Source: Lingula anatina
Taxonomy: Eukaryota; Brachiopoda; Lingulata; Lingulida; Lingulidae
Assembly: GCF_001039355.2 (NCBI RefSeq)
Contig: NW_019776117.1
Coordinates: forward strand, 1-64,000
DNA length: 64,000 bases
Direction of reading: 5' to 3'
Shown: positions 49,146 through 61,389 of the stretch, piece after piece
Layout: the number at the start of each line of letters is the position of its first letter
Position numbering within the stretch: the stretch's first letter is position 1
Notes under the pieces: model-generated
The model's database searches: none
What the model was told of the DNA's origin: nothing
Seen by the model: the letters and a program-made list of their open reading frames with translations, nothing else
Position numbers and translations under genes: made by a program

Positions 49146-51025
49146 TACTAACCCCTCGTTTTCAATCGAAAATGCTAGTTGTATAATGTTGCTAATGTAG
49201 ATTCACTACATAAATGTGATCATATTCCATTATTACATGATGACATTTTTATTTCAAAACAATTGTAAAAATGTGCTAGAAGCAATGATCATCACTGTTA
49301 TTATGATCATCATCACCATTTAACACAAAGGCTAGTAATCCGATTAACTTTCTAATGTGGCATTGATACTAGTGATGCTTGTGATCCATTGTATTACTTA
49401 TATTTAGAGACTATAGTCATTATAATCTGACCATCGAAATCCATTCTGTATCGGTACATGACAGTAATGAACGCAATATAAGTTTTATGTAAGACGTAAG
49501 ATGTAAAATGTTTTTTTAATAATGGTGTATTGTTAAAATGGTCACAGTAAATATTCACGATGGATAAAAGCAACTTCGACACTAACAGTAAATATTTACG
49601 ATGGATAAAAGCAACATCGACACTAACAGTACATATTCGCGATTGAAAAGGCAACTAACACACTGATGGTGCTGGAAAGGGAGAATAAACAGAAAATACT
49701 TAATTGCACAAAAACTTATTGAATGGGTTTTTACTACCGTTATACTGCAGATAGTTACAAATATCGCATCAAAGCTCTCCCAACAAAAGGGATCATTTTA
49801 TAACTAAAAACCACCAATCTTGCTAATCATACAAACCTACCTGTGGTAGCTGCCAATAACCTATAAACTAGGTGAATATATATTTTTTGTGCGACCACTT
49901 TAATAAAAATAATGCAAAACAAAAAGGCATCAAAACTCTCCAGAACGAAAGATACGTAGGCAGCATCTTATTTCTGAAGTCTGTCTTTCGTAATCAAAAA
50001 GGTGGCTTTGTTTATAAAACATCACATTTTGATTTCAGACAGCAAAATGATCAGCTACTTTTGATAATTGTTTATTGCCCAGAGTTACATGCAGTTACAG
50101 CACATGTCTTTTGAAAATGGACATATGGACATCAACAGTGTCCTTCCTTTCGCAAACTCTATAAATAATCTGGCCAGACACACCATATCTAGGGGCTATC
50201 TTGGGGAAATGTACACTGTATACCCTCCTCCACCAGAGTAGCAATTTCTTTTCTTCCTTTATTGTGAGCTCCCGTACAAATGTACGTTCACCATGGCAGG
50301 AACGTATGTTACACCTCCAATGACACACTTTATGTTGGTAATAATGGATGAAAATTAATCACTGGCTACTTGACCAATAAACCGCGAATCACTTTTAACG
50401 ACCGGGTCCCACAGGTCAAATAGTGTAGTTTTTACACAGATGGTGCATTACTTTAAGCACACCCTGTAGAATGAACACGAAAGACGTGAAATGTTATTTT
50501 AATGTTTGTGAATTGCTTGGAATGGTCACAGTACGTATTCACGTTTGAAAAGGCATTTTTAAAGACACTCTTGGTGCAGAAAAGAGAGAATAAAGCAAAA
50601 ATACATAATTGCGAAAAAGCGTATTGAATGGGTTTTGCGACCACTAAATTACAGATAATGCAAATAATACATCAATGCTTTCCGAACAAAAGGCACCGTT
50701 TTTATAGGCAAAAAAACCCTTTTCTATAATGTAAGAAGTGGCGACTTGGTGCAGAAAAGAGAGAATAAAACAAAAACACTTAATTGCGCACAAACGGTTT
50801 GAATTGGTTTTGCTACCAGTATATTACAGATAATGCAAATAATACATCAATGCTTTCCGAACAAAAGGCATCATTTTATAGGCAAAAAGCCTCTTCTATA
50901 ATGTGAAGAATAGAGACTTGGTTTACAAAACCACCGATCTTATCTAGGGACAAGAACGTGACATCATTAATTTTGATGTTCATTTATTGCTCAGAATAGT
51001 AATAGTGCATAACCACCGTTGAAAG
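49146..51025. repeat. Left arm of an 8 kb imperfect palindrome
   Basis: Runs as the inverse of the right arm (54440-57290): 49146-49390 pairs with 57045-57290, 49735-50130 with 56730-57020, 50130-50460 with 56360-56700, and 50930-51020 with 54445-54560. Its inner third is made of degenerate units of about 170 bases (TTGGTGCAGAAAAGAGAGAA...CAAAACACTTAATTGCG...TGCTTTCCGAACAAAAGGCA). It includes a copy of a Tc1/mariner-like end and HTH relic. Confidence 0.8.
50130..50465 (-). mobile_element. Tc1/mariner-like fragment in the left arm
   Basis: On the minus strand it starts near CTACAGGGTGTGCTTAAAGT, a mariner-type terminal sequence, and encodes a helix-turn-helix-like stretch FPKIAPRYGVSGQIIYRVCE. 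No DDE catalytic domain is present, so it is a non-autonomous relic. Confidence 0.55.
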
Positions 51026-52763
51026 AGCAACTAAGTCACAAACAAACTGAAATGGCGCTTAACAAGTAATCAATGTAAACAGTAGATTATCAGGATTTCT
51101 TCACCACGTTATACTGAAAACAAATTAAAAAACAGTGATGATCGAACTTTCAAAATCAATAAAACGTATGTAGCTGAAAGATTTCTATTTGTGGCATCTG
51201 TGAAATTAGGGGCCTCTTTGGGGTTAGACAATCACTTTTTTATTGACCATGATTTCCAGGGCAGTGAAACTTCGGTACGAAAATCTTAATGTGAGGGACC
51301 CCTAAGTTAACAAACATAGTTTCTAACCTGTGCACTAAATATTTTCAAGATTGTGCTTGTGACATCATTTGCACCTCTTTATTGGGTTTAGGTGATAAGG
51401 GTTGCAAACCAGCGGCTATGCCGAACGATTATAAATATTCTGTTGAATTACACTAAATGAAAAACTGAATAACATATAATGCCATACAATCAAAGTTAAA
51501 GGCCCCACCGCACTTATTCGAAATCAGGAGGAATCAAGAAGAACCAGCCGGAATGACTAAATTTTAAAATGCGTACTATATTCGGGAATAAATTTCAAAT
51601 TGACCTAAATTATTGTAAGAATACCTATGGAATACTCAGAGTGCGCTTGAATCCGCCTGGTATGATTCGTGCACATTTCGGTTGTATTAGCTCTCAAATG
51701 CACCTCGAATGTAGTTGGAAAACTAGGAATATCAATAATGCTGTCAAGAATGCAGTCAGAGTATTTAGAATGCCGTACGAGTGTAGTTAGATTACTGACT
51801 GAAATAGGATCGAGAGGCATTCGAGTTGGATTCCGGTTCATTCTACCAGGATTTGAAATGTCTTGCCATTTCGGTTCTCCTTTGAAAGTTTTAACATGAG
51901 CAAAAGCTTTGGGCCGGCCACAAAAATGGTAAAAATATTTGGAATGCACTCAGAATTTTAGAATGTTCCTCGAATGTCCAGGAACGCACAAAGAGTAGTC
52001 TTTCCGACTCGACTTTCATGACTAAATTTCCCCGATCCTCTTAGTTCTCGGCCATGGCGATGGAATCGGCATCCATGCTTCTTTTTTCGGCCACAGAATC
52101 CCTGGAAATGTGATCATCTCTGAGACAGAATTATTTTGAAGGTACATGTTTTAGAACATTTTCCAAGTTTAATTGTGCAAACATGTTTGTCACATGTATA
52201 TACTATGTTTAAAAATGTCTTGAATGGAAAAAGTAAATCTCCTAGAACGGGATTCTAAGGGAAAATAAAAATAAAATATATTTCTCCAACATACTATCTG
52301 TGCCTTGTCGTAACCCAATGAGATTAAAATATACAAAAATCGCACAATGCACAGTAAACAGTTTAATATATTTACATGTGCATATGTTTATTCTGAATAT
52401 TAAGGGAACAAGTTGTACCCCCTCAAAACCCGTATACTAGTACCTGTCTCTATCAGTGCCACTTGCTTCATCAGCCACTGATCGCGTGTTGGTGCATGTG
52501 CACGTAGTTGGACGGGGTCTCATAGCTAACACCTGGATGATGCTTTGGTCAAAGATAGGACATTGACATAAACGCGTATATTGAGGTAATAATATCTGAG
52601 CGAAAAAGAAGGCAAAGAGTTTGTAGATATTTTTTTAAATCCGCAGTTATTCTTCAAATAAATTTGGTCTGCATGTACTGTGAATCTGTAGTTCAAGGCA
52701 TTAGTAAAATTAATTAGAATAACTAGGCTTTTTTTTCATACCATTGACCAATTCTCATAATAC
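51026..52763. other. Palindrome spacer, 3' of the Diedel-like gene
   Basis: 51500-52040 is a region with recurring GAATGC/GGAAT words and open frames on both strands (51605-51949 minus, 114 codons) without any recognised motif. It is possibly a decayed mobile element. The rest holds nothing I can name. Confidence 0.4.
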
Positions 52764-53598
52764 TCACTTGTAACCACCAAACCTTTGACCACAGTCTTTC
52801 CGACATCCCCCGCCACAAGCACAGCCGAAAATATTGCAACTCCGATATCCGCAATACGGGGTTCCCTGGAATGACAACAGCACTAAGTAAATCTGTTCAC
52901 CGTAAAGTCAATTTCGTCAATCCATTTTCAAATGCAATATTGCTAGATCTACAGTAGATATTATAATTCTGTGTGCGTGTGGAACCGGGCCATTGAGCAG
53001 ATTGGGTTTAAAGTACCTGTAATGCTACTGAAAAAGAAACAGGCAATTTTTATTTGATTTTTGTGTTAGAACAACTGAAGTTGATGATGGTTGCAAAATG
53101 TGATTAATCACTAAATAAGTCTAAAAGCGTGAATTTAACAGGGAAGTGAAAGCGCCGAGAATATAAAGCACTGATTACCACAAAGATAGCTCCCAGGGCC
53201 GGAAAAGGAAGAACTCTGTGATGTCCGTGGTAGCGTTCCATCCTCCCTGTGGTGATCCACCATAAAAAGTTGCCACTTACTGCAGACTTCATCAAATTTA
53301 ACAAATATTGCCATGCCATGCTGCCGTCTCATTTCCTAAGCGCAGTTACATGTAACATGCAAATATTTAAAAAAGCAAATATCCTTGTCCATTTGATAAT
53401 TAACAACAGAGTTGCTCAGTAAATCAGTGGCTGATGTATCCATATGAAGCATATGGAATTGCAAATAAGCTGACAACTTACGTTAGTGCAATCATCGCAG
53501 AAACCCGCAAACGCTTTGCAGCAAACCGCCTCTGATTCTTGAATTACAACAGCTGTTAAACATGCTGACAACAGGATGGCAACTATGGATCCGACCAT
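52764..53598 (-). CDS. Small secreted Diedel-like cysteine-rich peptide
   Basis: Two coding exons, 53482-53598 and 52764-52865, join in phase 0 to a 72-residue protein. Residues 1-24 (MVGSIVAILLSACLTAVVIQ, then ESEA) form a signal peptide. The mature part starts with VCC and has twelve Cys. It contains YCGYRSCNIFGCACGGGC, the hallmark of Diedel-family proteins. Diedel is a secreted insect immune cytokine that dampens IMD signalling, with relatives captured by some insect DNA viruses. The mature part here (about 48 residues) is shorter than fly Diedel. The ATG follows three bases after an acceptor (TTTCAG/AATATGG), so a noncoding exon precedes it, with a donor at 54104/54105. The stop overlaps a good donor (CAA/GTGAGT), so a longer form is possible. 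Function here is inferred only. Confidence 0.75.
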
Positions 53599-54104
53599 AT
53601 TCTGAAATTACAGACGAAATACTATGTATGATATACAAACAGCTATTGTTTAGATATTCGAAAATACCATCATATGCAGGGTAATAGAGGCAAATGTTTA
53701 TCTTCATTATTCATTATTCACACAATACAAATAACATTTCTGATTGAAAACTGCAGAAGTCGTTATGACAGAGAGACTACCGATGTTTGGTATTGGCATA
53801 AATGATCTCTTTCACATTTCTTTAAGTACCGTATTGCAAACTACGTGAAAAATATTCTTATCCTTTAAAATTGTTATTGTAATCTTGACATAGCAACAGG
53901 GAATGAATCCCCTTTTCCAGTCTTCTTTCTGCTTATTAGTAAATTCTACGTTTTGCTCAGGTCCAGATTAAATTTTTTGCTTCTGGGGTTATTTCATACT
54001 CTAACCCCAAAGTATGACTAGCTATTTCTAAATGTGCGTAACTTTTAGTTTTATCTGCCCTGTCCGTGTTCCCCTATTGTTTACTCCCATTACACAGAAC
54101 TTAC

Positions 54105-54240
54105 TCTTAAAGAGCACTTGGACTTGACGGATTCAACCAACCGTAAAAGATCCCCTTGCTTCTAGTCTTCACTACGATGGAGAGCAGAATGAGACAACTG
54201 AATGCTGATAATCCAAATATATGTTCTATTTAGTGGCACA
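54105..54240 (-). promoter_or_regulatory. 5' UTR exon and proximal promoter of the Diedel-like gene
   Basis: A donor TTTAAGA/GTAAGT (exon edge 54105) and the sequence upstream are conserved at 57715-57860, where a second copy of this region exists without a gene behind it. The conserved core includes CTTGACGGATTCAACCAACC. The transcription start is not defined. Confidence 0.5.
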
Positions 54241-54439
54241 ATTAAGCGGTGATAAAATCATCCAAAAATGCTGGTATCCTTAGTTAGGTAGACTTAATTA
54301 ATGAGGTTGCTTTTCGGCAAACCATGACAGACATGTACAGTTCGGAATATTTAAAGGCTTCTGTTCTGAAAAACTTTCAAGTATTTTTGTATGTTTGTAT
54401 TATAGCAGTCGCAAAAAATAAAACAGTAACTTGTAAAGT

Positions 54440-57290
54440 TTTTTAGCAGCAAGAGTGTCTTAGTTGTCTTTTCAACGGTGGCTATGCACTATTACTATTC
54501 TAAGCGATAAATGACTATCAAAAACAATGCTGTCACGTTCTTGTCCCTAGATAAGATTGCTGGTTATAATTGCGCAATTAACTATTTTTTGTTTTATTCT
54601 TTCTTTTCTGCTCTATAAGTCGCTATTTTCACATTATAGAAACTGGTTTTTGCCTATAAAATGATGCTTTTTGGTCGGAAAGCATTGATGTATTGTTTGC
54701 ATTATCTGTAATATAGTGGTCGCAAAACCAATTCAAACCGTTTTTGCGCAATTAAGTGTTTTTGTTTTATTCTCTCTTTTCTGCACAGAGTCGTTATTTT
54801 TCACATTATAAAAGAGGGGTTTTGCCTATAAAATGATGCCCTTTGTTCGAAAGCATTGATGTATTATTTGCATTGTCTGTAATATAGTAGTCGCAAAACC
54901 AATTCAATACGTTTTTCATTGCACAATGAGGTATTTTTGTTTTATTCTCTCTTTTCTGCACCAAGAGTGTCTTAGTTGCCTGTTATGTACTGTGACAATT
55001 CCAAGCAATTCACCAACATTAAGAAAGTAATACACCACCTGTGTGAAGACTGTGCTATTTGGCATGAAGGACCGGTCGTTAAAAGTGATTCGCGGTTTAT
55101 TGCTCGCGCAACCAGTGATGAATTTTTCATCCATCATTAGCAATAAAAGTGTGTCATTAAAGGTGTAACATACGTCTGGCTGTCAAATTCTTAGTCAAAG
55201 TCTCCATTTTTCACATTATAGAAGAGGGGTTTGCCTATAAAATAATGCCTTTTGTTCGGAAAGCATTGATGTATTATTTGCATTATATATAGTGGCTGCA
55301 AAACCAATTCAAACCGTTTGTGTGCAATTAAGTATTTTTATTCTCTCTTTTCTGCACTAATTCGCTATTTTCCACATTATAGAAGAGGTGCATGAAGATA
55401 AACAGTTAAATAATACCCACAATAAATTCGGCTTCTAAAATATCTCCCGATCGTAAAAAGGTGAACAGAGAGAAAGGTTGGGAGAGAGAGAAAGCCTTCT
55501 CAACTTCAATCACGTGGATTTATGTTTCCAAAAACAACTTGCCTCGTCTCAGTATGCTCAGTCTATTTCAAATAAAACAGACAGAACTTCTAAAACGAGG
55601 CACTGCCTACCGATATAGTGACTAAAAGTTATTTTTAGAAAGCAGTGCATACATTCAAGTGGACATCGTATGGAACAACGCACGCGGTATGACTATTTTA
55701 TGCAGAAAAGGTTACAATTTTCAGTTAACTTGAATTAAGGAACACATTTAGTAGTGATTTACATCATAGAGGCGGTGTTTTTGACAATTTTAATCAGGAC
55801 GCTCGAGAATTTAAGCGAGGCACCCGCCTCGCTGCCGTGAATACACGGGTATCACTGCACTGTTACTGTTCTGAACAATAAATGACTGTCAAAAAGAATG
55901 ATGTCACGTTCTTGTTCCCAGACAAGATTCGTGGTTTTGCAAACCAAGTCTCCGTTTTTCACTTTATAGAAGAGGGCTTTTTCCTATAAAAAATGTATTG
56001 ATGTATTATTTGCATTATCCTTAATAAAGTGGTCGCAAAACCAATTCAGACAGTTTTTGCGCAATTAAGTATTTTTTGTTTTATTCTATGTTTTCTGCAC
56101 TAAGTCGCTATTTTTCACGTTATAGAAGAATGTTTTTACATATAAAATGATGTCTTCTATTCGTTTATATATATTAATTGCATTATCTGTAATATAGTCG
56201 TCGCAACAATTAGGCATTTTGTTTTATTCTCTCTTTTCTGCACCAAGAGTGTCTTAGTTGTCTTTTCAAAAGTGAATATGTACTGTGACTATTCCATGCA
56301 TTTCAACAACAGTTATATAATATTTACCGTCTTTTGTGCTCATTCTACAGGGGCTTACAAAAGTAATGCACCATCTGTGTAAAACCTGCACTATTTGGCA
56401 TGGGGGAACCGGTCGTGAAAAAGTGATTTGCGGTTTATTGCTCGCGTAACCAGTGAAATATTTTCATCCGTTATTAACAATATAAAGTGTGTCATTGAAG
56501 GTGTAACATATGCCTACCATGGTGAACGTACGGGAGTCCACAATAAAGGCAGGAAAAATTGCTACTCTGGTGGAGGAGGGTATATCGTGAAGATGTCCCC
56601 CAGATAGCCGCTAGATATAGTGTGTCTGCATGGTCAGATGATTTATAGAGTTTGCAAAAGGAAGGACAGTGTTGATGTCCATATGTCAATTTTCATTAAA
56701 GTGGCCACAATAAAAAAAAAAAGCCAAAAGCGACTTACTTGCCTCTCATATTTTCAAATTTTGCTGTAACTGCATGTAATTCTGAGCAATAAACAATTAT
56801 CAAAAGTAGCTGATCATTTTGCTGTCTGAAATGAAAAGGTGCTGTTTCAAAAACAAAGCCACCTTTTTGAATTACGAAAGACAGACCTTTTGTTCTGGAT
56901 AATTTTATTTTTATTTTTCATTAAAGTGGTCGCACTAAAAATACATTCACCTAGCTTAAATGTTTTGGCAGCTAGGTTTGTATGTTTAGTAAGATTGTTG
57001 GTTTTTAGCTATAGGCCTAAAATTATTAAATTGTAATAAACTGGATAAGCATCACTGGTATCAATGCCACATTAAAAAAAAGTTAATCGGATTACTATCC
57101 TAGCTGTGGTACTAAATGGTGATGACGATAATGATAATAACTGTGATATTTATTGCTTCTAGCATATTTTTACAATTGCTTTCAAATAAAAATGTCATCA
57201 TGCAATAATGGAATATGATCATATTTATATAGTGGATCTATATTACCAACATTGTACAACTAAAATTAATTTTCGATTGAAAACTGGAGG
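54440..57290. repeat. Right arm of the 8 kb palindrome, with tandem units
   Basis: Inverse counterpart of 49146-51025, about 1 kb longer because the 170-base unit is repeated more often (starts near 54575, 54745, 54910, 55325, 56060 and 56215). Each unit carries TTGCGCAATTAAGTATTTTT, TTTTATTCTCTCTTTTCTGC and GCATTGATGTATTATTTGCA. A block with the mariner-like end sequence recurs at 55010-55180 and 56345-56510. Confidence 0.8.
56345..56700 (+). mobile_element. Tc1/mariner-like fragment in the right arm
   Basis: Starts near TACAGGGGCTTACAAAAGTA and continues with MVNVREST..AGKIATLVEEGIS, then (after a stop and frame change) PQIAARYSVS and QMIYRVCKRKDSVDV. This is a helix-turn-helix DNA-binding domain of transposase type in ruins. 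It pairs with 50130-50465 in the left arm. Confidence 0.55.
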
Positions 57291-57299
57291 GGTATTTGC

Positions 57300-57880
57300 C
57301 GGAGTGTGTACAGATGTTTGGTATAAGCATAACTGATTTATTCTGCAATATTTAAAATTCTGTATTGCAGTCCATGTGAAAAAATATCATTGGCATTTTT
57401 ATCTTGTAATGTGAACATAGTAACAATGATTAAATTCATTTCCAGTCCTTGTACATGTCTAAAAAATATGCATATTTTATCAGGGGGATTGGATCGGGTG
57501 TATATATAAGGCTAAGGGATCTGCCTCTCCGCTTTTCTAAATTTTGTAAAATCCACTATTTGCTAATATTTTAAATGAATGTTTTCCTATGGGGTCATAT
57601 AAATATCTTTTAACGCCAAGTATGACTTGCTAATTCTGTATCTACGTAATTATAGTAATTTCACCTGCCCTGCCCATGTCCCCCTGTTGTTAACTCCCAA
57701 TAAAGAGAACTTACCCTTAAATAGCACTTCGACTTGACGGATTCAACCAACTGTAAAAGATCCCCTCTCTTCTAGTCTTCACAAATGCGGAGAGCAGAAT
57801 GATACAACTGAATGATGATCCAGTTACATCATGTCATTTCTACTGATGCACCAAAAACTGAGTGGTAATACAATCAGTCA
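57300..57880 (-). pseudogene. Orphan duplicate of the Diedel-like gene 5' region
   Basis: Direct repeat of 53740-54240 (GATGTTTGGTAT, CTTGACGGATTCAACCAAC, GGAGAGCAGAATGA), including the 5' UTR donor at 57714/57715. The coding exons expected on the low-coordinate side are replaced by the palindrome arm ending at about 57290. A second gene copy has therefore lost its body. Confidence 0.6.
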
Positions 57881-59402
57881 AAATGCTGGTAGCAGCAGTT
57901 GCTCATTATGTTTTTGTAAAGGAAAAATTGTTTTTATTTCCCAGGTTGCTTTCTTTCAAACAATGCAAAATCACGTGCAGTTAGGAAACATTAGTTTGGG
58001 ATAGTTTTAATGGCTTTTAATTATCATAAAAGTTGGAAAGCACCATTTTTTAAATATCTCAGTGCGCTGTCAAATGAAACTTTGTTCATCAGAATAGAGC
58101 AAATTACTATCTGCTCATAGACATAAGACTTGTTGTTATTCATTTTGAAATAAACTAATGGAGAATAAATTTACGTCAGTTTCCGCCGAACAGCTCAACT
58201 CCTTTTCTACTAACAACCCCACTTTACACTATTAGTTACTGGTGTACATGGGTGCACATATAATTGTTTGGGGATATGATGATTTTTACTGGCTTCCATC
58301 GCGCAAGCTTTTCCCGGCTGACAAGAAAATTCTGTGTCTGGAGTTTGACAGTGAAGATCTTATCAGACACAGCGGAGAAGTTCCCCGGTCCAAACTTAAG
58401 GGGCAGATCCAGAGCTATATACTGACAGTCTTCCAAATTATCTTTGTTGATTCATCCTCCAATTTTGACCGTCTTCCAACATGAAAAATTGGATACCCGT
58501 CAATGTAAACTTGAAAATCTGACCGTCTTCTGGAAGACCCAGAAGACGGCCTAAATCCGCCCCTGTCAAACTTAACCCAATTAATTAAGTTTTGGTGTGT
58601 TTTCACTGCGTGTCGGCACAATGGGACCTCCTCTCATGTACTCTGGAAATGAGGCACAACAGGGTTCAGATTCCTAAGGTAACACATACATGTAACAACA
58701 AACCAATCAAAAATGGTTTATCTATCCGCATGCCTCTTTAATTTAAATAAACTACCAAATCAACCAAAAGCAGTTATTTGGGACAACGATATATTGGTCC
58801 TCATCCTAAGGAACTTTCAAAGAAACTGCATTTCCAAAGAGGATGTCATTGGGAACTATAGCCTTATCCTAGGACCCGTTAGACAATATATCCAACTGGA
58901 CATCATTACTATTTAAAAAAATCAAAGACTTAAGCAAAATACCAACTTTTGGTGATGGGTTCTGACAAGTTTTCATTTCTCCTCTAGCGCATTCAAACTG
59001 TAAAATATTTGCCGACTCCTGGTCAAATACCACCCAGTATCTAGTTGAATTGAAGCCTAAGATTTGAATGCTTTGAGAGATAGGTCCTCTGTTTATGGAC
59101 TTACTACTGCACGAAGTAAAATTAAGGTGGGGTGAAAGTTGGTCATCCTTCTATAAAATCAGTTATCTTGAATCTCGATTCTTACTTTGATTCTATACAC
59201 AAAAACCGGATGCAGATTCGAACATCGTATTGTAAAACATTTATTTTTAGGCTTTTAAATAGATGGCAATTATTATACCCATTCAGTTTAATTATAGGAT
59301 GAAAAGTGTCTTAAGAGAAATCAAAACATGTTCTTTTCAAATCAAAATACGGCCATTTAACGTAAACTGCCAACGCTTGTAAAGATTAAGTTGCGCGTCA
59401 TT
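57881..59402. other. Intergenic, nothing certain
   Basis: No exon with clear splice context. The minus-strand frame at about 58415-58621 contains FQVYIDGYPIFHVGRRSKLE, which recurs in no other place here and which I cannot assign; it may be transposon tail. Confidence 0.4.
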
Positions 59403-60460
59403 TTACTCGTCCTGACGACAGTGGTTAAGGTTCCTGTCCAGCTTCAAGGAAGGTTCTTCGCACCTGGCCTTGACAAAGTCACATCTGGAAATGATATTAA
59501 TAGATCTTAACATTATGTATTTTGATAGAATCTAAAACTTGCAAAAATTGATCATGCACATTTGTGCGCCGGTGCCATAATAAATTTTTAATAATTGTGA
59601 GATGAATTATGCATCAAAGGTATTGTTGCAATTTGATGGCGCTACTTTTACTGACCTGGTTGAGTACATTTTCCCGTTACTGGCGCAAAGTCTTATGGGG
59701 CGGTTCATCCTGTCGGAGCAGCCGTCCTGCTCAATCCTCTGGCATATGTCTACGGATGGTCTTGTGGGGCGAGGAGGTCTCGTGGGTGGAGGGAGTCTGG
59801 TGACGTTGCTGAGCACGTTCACCTGGCTCTGGCAGTGTCTGATGTTCCTGTCAATTTTCAAGGCAGAATCCTCGCATCTCGCTTTGATGAAGTCACAACT
59901 GGAAAAAACATTCAAGGTAACTTTTATACAAATGGAATGTTCTTCTCTTCGTTAAGCAGTGACATAGTTGTTGTTTTCAAAAAGAACTTTAAAAATGTTT
60001 TCGACTCATTATGATACCAGAATATTACAATGATATAACAATATATACATGTATATTGGGAAGTTGATAAGTACTCTGAATAGATACAAATTTTACGTGT
60101 GCACTTCACATGTGCGGAGGGGGGGGGGCGGTATTAGAATTTAGCACGTGTGAAACTGGTGAAGTTTATATAGTTTCACAATATGCCGAGTTGTCACAAT
60201 ACACATTCACTCACCCAGTTGTGTACATTTTCCCATTACTGGCGCAAAGCCTTGTGGGGCGGTTCATCCTGTCGGAGCAGCCAGCTGTCTCAATCTTCTG
60301 GCATATGTCTACGGATGGTCTTGTGGGGCGGGGAGGTCTCGTGGGTGGAGGAAGTCTGGTGACGTTACTGAGCACGTTCAGCTGACCCTGGAGACAGTGT
60401 CTGATGTTCCAGTCCATTTTCAAGTCATCATCGGCACACTGAGCGGTGATGAAAGCGCAC
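59403..60460 (-). CDS. Kazal-repeat secreted protein, 3' exons
   Basis: Three exons, 60215-60460, 59656-59898 and 59403-59484, join in the same phase and end at a TAA (59403-59405). Kazal domains are small secreted serine-protease inhibitors. Here each domain is split: one exon gives ICQRIEQDGCSDRMNRP then LCASNGKMYSTR, and the next gives CDFIKARC...HC. Spacing C-x6-Y-x3-C-x6-C matches the family. Domains are joined by a Pro-rich linker (VTRLPPPTRPPRPTRPSVD) preceded by an N-glycosylation site. The two large exons are nearly identical, a recent exon duplication. The residue two after the second Cys, normally the P1 contact, is Asp in both complete domains, so trypsin-type inhibition is unlikely. 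The start codon and signal peptide exon were not found; the TA/poly-A tract at 60871-60966 lies upstream. Confidence 0.8.
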
Positions 60461-60877
60461 CTGTGATAAAACACACAGAAATTCATTAATAACGTTTACA
60501 TAAAATAAATATACTGAGTTCATTACTAATTTTTAAAAATGGGGATTGTTAAGTATAGTAACGTAACCTTTTAACGAAGTTTTGTCTCTTTCATTATCAA
60601 ACAAATAAACGAACAGTGATGATTCAGATATGTGTTTTAACGCAGTTTTGCTCTATCATTTTCTGCACTCCAGTGCAGCTTATGAGAAAGGGTTTTGGTT
60701 GACTGTACTTACATAAAAAAGCAGTCCTGCACATAAGGTTCATATGCCACATCACATGCTCTTCATATTCGTTCATTCATTGATAACTACGGACAGTATC
60801 ACGCGATCAAGTTTATTGTTTAGGCAGAACAGAAAGTGTTCATTTTTGTTCGAAAGGTTCGAAAGGTTTTCAAAAAA

Positions 60878-60968
<91 letters not shown>

Positions 60969-61389
60969 AGTCTGTGTAAATAATAGGGGTGCTTGAACAT
61001 GTTTGTCTCGGAATGTAATAAGAGAGAAAAAGCGTGATTGGCCTTGCTCAAGAAGTTGACTCCCCGAATGCCTGCTGCCGAATTTGAATATATACCAATT
61101 GAGACAAGATAACACATAGATATCGTCGACCTCAGCCACTTTGTCTGCTAATTAAATGTAAGTTATATGCTTGTCTTTTCCTAACATTTTTATAAGAGCC
61201 CGTGCATAAATTTTTGCATTAGATTGGTAACTAGCAGACACGAATTTAAAGGAAAAAGTGTTACTTCTTTAGAGGAGATACATGTATGAAGGTATAAGGT
61301 ACTGAAAATGAGATATGTCCTAGTTTTAATGAACACATTAATTTATTTTACCAAAATATGACGGTGATATTTAAAGGGGCAAAACATAC
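60461..61389. other. Between Kazal exons and TTLL pseudogene
   Basis: Mainly AT-rich sequence with a poly-A plus (TA)n tract at 60871-60966. No upstream Kazal exon is recognisable. Frames reading Tyr-Ile repeats here are microsatellite artefacts. Confidence 0.5.
60871..60966. repeat. Poly-A and TA microsatellite
   Basis: About 24 A followed by about 36 TA units. Confidence 0.95.

Noticed and set aside
51605-51949. 114-codon minus-strand ORF
   Set aside because: Open on both strands through a region of recurring GAATGC words; no motif, start or splice support.
53104-53332. Extra exon of the Diedel-like gene
   Set aside because: An open frame exists, but exons 53482-53598 and 52764-52865 already join in phase and give the family signature; no good splice pair bounds this piece.
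60744-61117. Tyr-Ile repeat proteins
   Set aside because: Translation of a long TA tract on both strands.
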